Below are positions 5,974 through 10,290 of a stretch of 10,290 bases of DNA, piece after piece (position 1 is the stretch's first letter; each line of letters starts with the position of its first letter). A program made the translations under genes and the position numbers. Origin of the DNA: Gammaproteobacteria bacterium (GTDB lineage: Bacteria > Pseudomonadota > Gammaproteobacteria > Pseudomonadales > UBA7434); the NCBI GenBank assembly GCA_024280785.1, contig JAJRPK010000014.1, positions 1 to 10,290 on the forward strand, read 5' to 3'. Below the pieces are notes generated by a model, which ran no database searches, was not told where the DNA came from, and worked only from the letters and a program-made list of their open reading frames with translations.

Positions 5974-6019
5974 CTAATAAGGCGTTTGAACAGGATATCC
6001 TGTTCAAACGCCTCGGTAG
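5974..6019 (-). repeat. 46-bp loop-less derivative of the palindromic element, copy 4
   Basis: It has the same outer ends as the 130-bp copies, in the opposite orientation: CTAATAAGGC (5974-5983) and GCCTCGGTAG (6010-6019). Positions 5981-6012 form a perfect 32-bp palindrome with no spacer (arm GGCGTTTGAACAGGAT), so the loop and inner half of the stem are missing. It begins six bases after the stop codon of the epimerase-like gene. Read on that gene's strand the stem is followed by TTATTAGT, so it may serve as a terminator between it and the DUF385-type gene. Confidence 0.85.
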
Positions 6020-6025
6020 CCAGTC

Positions 6026-6943
6026 TTACTTATTTCTATTATCGGTAGCACCCAATTCAACTAACTCTCGTACGCCTTCGTGCCAGTCTACTTTTGTCTC
6101 ACCGACTAAAGAGTGCATTAATGTCATATCACAAGGCGAACCGGGAATCATTTTGTCGGTATAGACAATTTTAGGTTCGACACCTAAAAGTTCGCCCATG
6201 TATTCACACCACTCTTCTGCACTCACGGTCTGACTGCCAGCCCAGTTAACCACCACAGGAGGACTGGCAGCATGATCTAACAGACCTACCATGGTTTCAA
6301 AATAATCTTGTTCGTGAATCGGGTTATAGTTACTGGGCTTATCGGGATGAAGGTAGACCGCTTCGCCTTTACGAATTGACTCAAGGTGTATGACCGGCAG
6401 ACCGCCATTTGGCCCGTAGGAGACATTCATTCGGGCTATAACGGTAGGAATATTGAACTGCTCGGAAGTAAACTTAACGACCGCCTCGGTCGCTATTTTA
6501 GAAAAGGAATAAGTCGGGCAAAAAACAGGTTGGCTATCACCCAAAGGTGACGACTCTGCTGGAGGTTGTTTTTGCTGCGGCTTATAAACAGAGCAAGTTG
6601 AACTGCAGAAAAAAGCTTTCACATTGCGAAAGTGGTACATCAGCTTTCCTGTTCCGACCGCATTGACGCGAATAGCCTCATCGAAGTCGGTACTTTTCGA
6701 CTGCTGATATACAGCAAAATGTAGCACGTAGTCGTAGTCATCATCCAAAATGCCCAAGTCATCACTGGCGTAATCCAGCTTGATACAGGTCACGCCAAGG
6801 GCTTCCAGCTTATCGACACTGTCTGGAGCACTAAAACGAGCAATCGCGTGTACTGTATTGTCCGGAGCTAATTTGCAGACAATCGAATAAGCTAACTGGC
6901 CGGTAGCACCCGTAATCAAAATTTTGCTATTTTTTAAAGACAT
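6026..6943 (-). CDS. NAD(P)-dependent epimerase/dehydratase-like protein (extended SDR)
   Basis: A 305-residue extended-SDR protein of the sugar-epimerase/dehydratase type. It shows the N-terminal Rossmann strand with GATGQLA (12-18; the third Gly of GxxGxxG is Ala18), Arg36 at the end of strand 2 (suggesting NADP rather than NAD), LHFAVYQ (74-80, in the place of the usual LaA segment), VNAVGTGKLM (93-102), CSSTCSVY (113-120) and the catalytic pair Tyr145-x3-Lys149 (YSFSK). The middle RMNVSYGPNGG and HEQDYFETM (ribose/substrate region) are also typical. The substrate may or may not be a nucleotide sugar. The ATG at 6943 has an AAAGGA SD seven bases upstream. The neighbouring minus-strand DUF385-type gene could be partly cotranscribed, although the palindrome between them argues against it. 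Confidence 0.9.
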   Translation of the reverse strand: MSLKNSKILITGATGQLAYSIVCKLAPDNTVHAIARFSAPDSVDKLEALGVTCIKLDYASDDLGILDDDYDYVLHFAVYQQSKSTDFDEAIRVNAVGTGKLMYHFRNVKAFFCSSTCSVYKPQQKQPPAESSPLGDSQPVFCPTYSFSKIATEAVVKFTSEQFNIPTVIARMNVSYGPNGGLPVIHLESIRKGEAVYLHPDKPSNYNPIHEQDYFETMVGLLDHAASPPVVVNWAGSQTVSAEEWCEYMGELLGVEPKIVYTDKMIPGSPCDMTLMHSLVGETKVDWHEGVRELVELGATDNRNK

Positions 6944-7272
6944 CCGCCGTTCCTTTGTTATATGTTTGCTAGAGTACCATTAATATCAACCGTTCAAATC
7001 GCACACGTATAGTTTATAGTTTTCGGCTACAGTATGAAGGTTTCGAGAAACGATTTAAAGCCAAGATAAAATACCTTACCATCAGGCATGATGTTAAAAT
7101 CGCAGCATTTAACCATTTACTACCCAGGCGCTGGAAAAGAATGCCCTTTATTTCAAGACACACATAAATATGTCCCTATAGTTCGACGCTGGCATCCCTG
7201 CCAGCAACGGCCTTGCAATAAAGAGCATTCTTTTCCAGCGCCTTATTAGTAACATAACGAATAACTGAAAAT
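6944..7272. other. 329-bp divergent intergenic region between the epimerase-like and SRPBCC genes
   Basis: No gene is supported. Its right half is occupied by palindromic element copy 3 (7120-7249). The left half (6944-7119) is AT-rich and would have to carry the promoter of the epimerase-like gene. I see no FNR box: an ATCAA at about 6985 lacks a left half-site. Only 23 bp separate the element from the SRPBCC start codon, so that gene's promoter must lie within or beyond the element. Confidence 0.55.
7120..7249 (+). repeat. 130-bp palindromic element, copy 3
   Basis: Ends CTACCCAGGC (7120-7129) and GCCTTATTAG (7240-7249). The arms 7127-7159 and 7210-7242 pair at 30 of 33 positions. The 50-nt loop 7160-7209 is identical to that of copy 2, including both small hairpins. 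The outer stem GGCGCTGGAAAAG differs from GGCACTTGAAAAG in copy 2 while staying fully paired with its own right arm. TA stands on both sides (7118-7119 and 7250-7251). It ends 23 bp before the ATG of the SRPBCC gene and so probably lies in its 5' leader. Confidence 0.92.
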
Positions 7273-7728
7273 ATGATTACAAAAAACAGAGTCAGCTCCG
7301 ACGAAATTATCATCAATGCGCCGGTAGAAACAGTATGGGAGGTGTTAGTAGATTTTTCCCATTACGGAGATTGGAATACGTTTTGCCCCAGTTGTGAAGC
7401 TGAGCTCGCCATTGACTCCCCGATTGTTATGCAGGTAGATTTAGGCTCTGGGCTACAAGAGCAAATTGAATATATCTGCCAGATCGAACCCTACGAATTA
7501 ATCGCTTGGCGAATGAGAAATGGCCTCGAAGATACTATTCACGCTGTACGTACACAGCGGCTTACAAAACTCAACGACCATCGTTGCAGTTACATTTCGG
7601 TTGATGATTTTAGCGGTAAAGATGCCGCTGAGATGATGAAATTTATGGCTAAGCCGGTAGAAACCGGGTTTAATAAATGCGGCTACGACTTAAAAGCCCA
7701 TTGTGAAAAACTAAGTGCAAAAATATAA
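7273..7728 (+). CDS. SRPBCC (START/Bet v 1-like) domain protein
   Basis: A 151-residue single-domain protein of the SRPBCC helix-grip fold, which binds hydrophobic ligands and includes polyketide cyclases/dehydrases. The signature is the first strand and helix, SDEIIINAPVETVWEVLVDF, followed by HYGDWNTFCP (the 'y..Wnpf' motif), the central strands (IVMQVDLGSG, QEQIEYICQIEPYELIAWRM) and a long C-terminal helix (MAKPVETGFNKCGYDLKAHCEKL). Length is normal. No catalytic residue can be assigned. The ATG at 7273 has no clear SD, and a palindromic element ends 23 bases upstream, so translation may depend on the leader structure. It faces the GH53 gene, with 58 bp between the two stop codons. Confidence 0.88.
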   Translation: MITKNRVSSDEIIINAPVETVWEVLVDFSHYGDWNTFCPSCEAELAIDSPIVMQVDLGSGLQEQIEYICQIEPYELIAWRMRNGLEDTIHAVRTQRLTKLNDHRCSYISVDDFSGKDAAEMMKFMAKPVETGFNKCGYDLKAHCEKLSAKI

Positions 7729-7786
7729 CCAGGCTAAATAAACACATCACTCCACTAGCTCCCCATATTTATCTAACACTTACTGT

Positions 7787-9511
7787 CTATAATTTTTTAC
7801 GGTATAGAAAAACGGCTGAAAACATGGTAAGTAGAACGCTCAAATAAATCCAACTTAGTGCTGGTACATTGACTTCAAGTAAAACTGCTTCGACTGTGGA
7901 AAGAGTCGCTGAAAAATCAACATTGGTGTCTTCAGTCCAGCCATTACTGTCATAGTTAAAAATCGCACCTCCCTCTAAATACTCCTCTACCGAAGTGCTA
8001 CCCTCCCACCCCTGAAGCAAACCAAGCGCCAGCGGATTACCCGCGTCATCCTTAAAAATGGCTAGGTAGGTTGAATTAAACAGCAGTTCAAGTCCGTCAA
8101 ATTGAAAGGTATAAACGGTATCGACCATAGCGTTAGTGTCGACAGTATTGATAGAGGAGCCAATCAACTCAGACGTTGCAAGTGTTGACCCGGTAGGCCG
8201 GTAGATATCCAGACGCGTACCAATGCTCCCGCCGGTATTTCCGCCCTGAGTAAAGCTCATTTCCAGCAGGTATACGAAGCCCGGATAACCCGGATTCGGC
8301 ACCGCATTTTCTTTGGGTGTAAATGCCTGCCCCGTAATACCAGTCCCCCATTGCCCTCCATTAGTGGGAACGCCCGCCACGTAATTTATTACCGGAGCGA
8401 TTGCTTGCTCCAAAAACTGAACACCTCCATCGAGAATCAGGTTGTTGCCAAAATCAAAAAAGGTGGCGTTCTCCCAGTGAGAGCCCACGCCAAATTCGGT
8501 GGCACAACCGGTAGACACCCAGCCGGGTTCCCAATAGATCACACCAATACCATTGTGATCGTGAACTTCTTCGACGGTATCTACCAACCAATCACGCTGA
8601 CCCGCAATACTCGGCGCACCACCATAGCCACTGGGTAAAGAGTTCAATATATTATTGGCGCCATCGTTAAATGCCGTCGTCCATGGCACAGCCACCTCGA
8701 CCAGCATCACATTTTTTTTATGTGCATTTCTTAAACTTTCTATGGTTGTACCGACTTGCGGTAGGTTACTGCCGTGGTATTGTGGGTAATAAGACAGACC
8801 AATCACATCGTAATCCGTTATGCCATTATTTTCAGCCTCGCCAAACCAGTAGTTTGCTTGCGAAGGATCCGCTATATGAAGCACAATCTTGGTATAACGA
8901 TTGTTCGCCGTATCGATATCCCGGACCGCGCTTATCGCTGAGTTAAACAACGTCGATTGACGGGGCCAGTCGACCGGATAAGGGTTACTGCCGCTCAAAA
9001 TATTACCGTTGGTCTCATTGCCTACTTGCACGAACTCTGGCAGCAAGCCTTCGCTCGCCAAATCAGACAACACCTGATGGGTGTAATCGTAAATTTCGGA
9101 GGCTAACACCGGAGTATTATTGATTTAAGAGGCCCAAGCTGCAGGAATATGTTGTTTACCAGGGTCAGCGAAGGTATCGGAATAATGAAAGTCTAACAAA
9201 ACTTTCATGCCTGATGAATGCGCTCTTTGAATCGTTAACTTCGCATCGTCAAATGATGAGTACAACGTCGGGTATGCGGGCCAGGCTAATGGGTTATGCC
9301 ATAAACGGACACGAACCAGATTTGCCCCATGATCTGCCATAATTTGGTAAGGGTCTTTGGCCAAACCGGATTCAAAATAGGACGCACCACAGTCCTCCAT
9401 TTGATTTACATAGGACAAGTCAACACCTTTATAAAAGACATCTGCCATTAAAGGGTGTGAAAAAAACGCTATAAACAACGATAAATATATTACTGCATTT
9501 TCTCGAAACAC
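7787..9511 (-). pseudogene. GH53 arabinogalactan endo-beta-1,4-galactanase-like gene, interrupted by an in-frame TAA
   Basis: GH53 enzymes cut beta-1,4-galactan. From GTG 9511 the frame is 574 codons, open except for TAA at 9125-9127 (codon 129), right after HIPAAWAS; the parts on either side (9125-9511 and 7787-9124) are in the same frame. A signal peptide (1-23, ending LMA) leads into DVFYKGVDLSYVNQMEDCGA and GANLVRVRLWHNP, standard GH53 motifs. Beyond the stop come VQVGNETNGNIL with acid/base Glu166, LVEVAVPWT with nucleophile Glu272, and VIYWEPGW. So both catalytic Glu and the rest of the barrel are intact. A C-terminal domain (about 375-545) resembles the neighbouring PEP-CTERM protein, and the last 26 residues (VPALSWIYLSVLL ... 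YRKKL) look like an exosortase-type tail. The single lesion and intact flanks suggest a recent nonsense mutation, recoding or a sequencing error. GTG is preferred since the only early ATG would lose the signal peptide. Confidence 0.88.
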
Positions 9512-9545
9512 TTTAATTTCCCCGCGGCGCTAAATGGTATTAACT

Positions 9546-9559
9546 ATTGTGTTCACAAT
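9546..9559. promoter_or_regulatory. Possible operator upstream of the GH53 gene
   Basis: ATTGTG-TT-CACAAT is a 6+2+6 inverted repeat 34 bp upstream of the GH53 start codon. On the minus strand a weak TTGTAA-N17-AAATAA promoter-like pair would place the transcription start on this palindrome. The layout suits a repressor of the LacI/GalR kind, but the assignment is inference. Confidence 0.4.
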
Positions 9560-9640
9560 TTATTTGAAGCGGGCAATACAATTTACAATTGACCGACCGA
9601 CTCAATAAAAACCGACTAAATCCCTATCAATCCTAATTCA

Positions 9641-9690
9641 AAAAACTATATCTAACTATACCTAACTATACCTAACTATATCTAACTACA
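9641..9690 (-). repeat. Tandem 10-bp repeats (TATAGTTAGR) upstream of the GH53 gene
   Basis: On the minus strand four consecutive decamers, TGTAGTTAGA, TATAGTTAGG, TATAGTTAGG and TATAGTTAGA, are followed by a partial fifth, TATAGTTTTT. The 10-bp period is about one DNA helical turn. They lie 130-180 bp upstream of the GH53 start and downstream of the PEP-CTERM gene. A phased protein-binding array or DNA bend is possible; slippage of an AT-rich sequence is the plain alternative. Confidence 0.7.
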
Positions 9691-9744
9691 AAGACTGTGA
9701 AGAGCAATGCGCGATCTAAAGACCGGCATCGCTCCTCACAAAAG

Positions 9745-9763
9745 GGTTAAATTAAATTTAACC
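9745..9763 (-). terminator. Probable terminator after the PEP-CTERM gene
   Basis: GGTTAAAT and ATTTAACC form an 8-bp stem with a three-base loop, five bases after the stop codon at 9769. On the minus strand the stem is followed by CTTTT. The stem is AT-rich and the T-run short, so this is a weak intrinsic terminator at best. Confidence 0.45.
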
Positions 9764-9768
9764 AGAGC

Positions 9769-10290
9769 TTATTTGGACAATTTTTTACGGACAACACCGC
9801 TCAATAGTAAACTCGAACCAAACAACCAAGCCGCGGCCGGAACAGGGACTACGGTGGTTGAAAACGATGCAGTAAAATCAGCATTGGTGTCACCTGACCA
9901 TCCACTAGCATCGTAATCGAACACTCCACCGACATCAAAACCACCCGTACCAGCCTCATATGCCTGCACCCAAGGATTCCCTTCATAACCTTGGGTTATG
10001 CTCAGTCGAATCGTATCGCCATTACCTGCAGTAAACAATGCAAGGTAAGTTGTCTCGTAATCCAGAGCCAGATCAGCGAAATTAAATGTATAGGATACAC
10101 CGCCACCAGCACCCGCACTGCTGAAATCGTAAGCATCGCCAGAGCCAGCAGCATTAGTTGTATCGACGCTGTTACTTGATGCACCTAACAATGTAGAGCC
10201 AGCAACGCCGGTGCCTGGCGTATAGATACTAAGAGTCGTTTGCGAGTCACCAGGATTTAAATTATCCCCACCGAGAAAAAATGTCACATC
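9769..10290 (-). CDS. PEP-CTERM sorting domain protein, C-terminal part (runs off the right edge)
   Basis: The frame is open to the window edge (173 residues visible); the GTG at 10287 is inside the gene and is not taken as the start. The C-terminus is a classic PEP-CTERM tail: VPVPAAAWLFGS, a hydrophobic stretch (SLLLSGVV) and a basic end (RKKLSK). Such tails are recognised by exosortase, which handles proteins exported together with exopolysaccharide. The visible body is low in Cys and rich in Gly, Asp, Ser and Thr, with an LSIYTPG ... GASSNSVDT segment, TTYLALFTAGNGD and VFDYDASGWSGDTNADFTAS. It matches the C-terminal domain of the downstream GH53 protein segment by segment, suggesting a shared surface module. 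Upstream domains and the signal peptide are outside the window. Confidence 0.88.
   Translation of the reverse strand, partial: DVTFFLGGDNLNPGDSQTTLSIYTPGTGVAGSTLLGASSNSVDTTNAAGSGDAYDFSSAGAGGGVSYTFNFADLALDYETTYLALFTAGNGDTIRLSITQGYEGNPWVQAYEAGTGGFDVGGVFDYDASGWSGDTNADFTASFSTTVVPVPAAAWLFGSSLLLSGVVRKKLSK

Noticed and set aside
3148..7249. Palindromic repeats as a CRISPR array or integron attC sites
   Set aside because: The copies are 1.4-2.4 kb apart with genes between them, so not CRISPR. They lack the RYYYAAC/GTTRRRY core of attC, and the genes lie in mixed orientations with their own promoters.
8351..8946. Plus-strand ORFs of 95 and 91 codons
   Set aside because: They are antisense to the GH53 catalytic region.

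Overview
The window looks like chromosomal DNA of a marine-type gammaproteobacterium. This is inferred from the gene content: a cbb3 oxidase next to OmpW, FNR/Anr-type promoters, PEP-CTERM surface proteins with a galactanase-like enzyme, and small SDR/NTF2/SRPBCC genes. No rRNA or tRNA gene fixes the taxonomy.

Layout. Positions 1-558 (-) hold the 5' part of ccoN (cbb3 cytochrome oxidase catalytic subunit). A 433-bp intergenic region follows, with an FNR/Anr promoter for ccoN and, on the other strand, an unusual leader (SD-masking hairpin plus an ATG-TAG start-stop) before a predicted outer-membrane barrel protein (992-2275). Then come ompW (2382-3092, +), an unknown 104-aa protein (3376-3690, -), a classical SDR (3828-4595, -), an NTF2/SnoaL-like protein (4888-5283, +), a deazaflavin/DUF385-type oxidoreductase (5317-5889, -), an NAD(P)-dependent epimerase/dehydratase-like protein (6026-6943, -) and an SRPBCC protein (7273-7728, +). 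The right end is a polysaccharide/surface locus: a GH53 galactanase-like gene broken by one in-frame TAA (7787-9511, -) and the 3' part of a PEP-CTERM protein (9769-10290, -) whose body domain is homologous to the C-terminal domain of the GH53 protein.

Two signals go beyond ordinary gene content. (1) A family of palindromic elements lies between the genes. Three copies are exactly 130 bp (3148-3277, 4657-4786, 7120-7249) and one is a 46-bp loop-less derivative (5974-6019). The 50-nt loop is almost invariant while the ~30-bp stems differ between copies with matching changes on both arms. A small hairpin inside the loop also shows a compensatory A-T to G-C change. The predicted fold is a long stem closing on two small hairpins. 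The loop of copy 1 is inverted relative to its ends. (2) Three promoters (ccoN, ompW and the unknown 104-aa gene) share the same architecture: an FNR/Anr box whose centre lies 32 bp from the centre of a 5/6-match -10 hexamer. This puts the unknown gene in a low-oxygen regulon with ccoN and ompW.

How the genes may work together (inference): the left third looks like a low-oxygen respiration and envelope response. The middle genes (SDR, NTF2-like, DUF385, epimerase-like, SRPBCC) resemble families that act on hydrophobic or cyclic small molecules, but no substrate can be read from the sequence. The right third suggests carbohydrate-active proteins with exosortase-type C-terminal tags.
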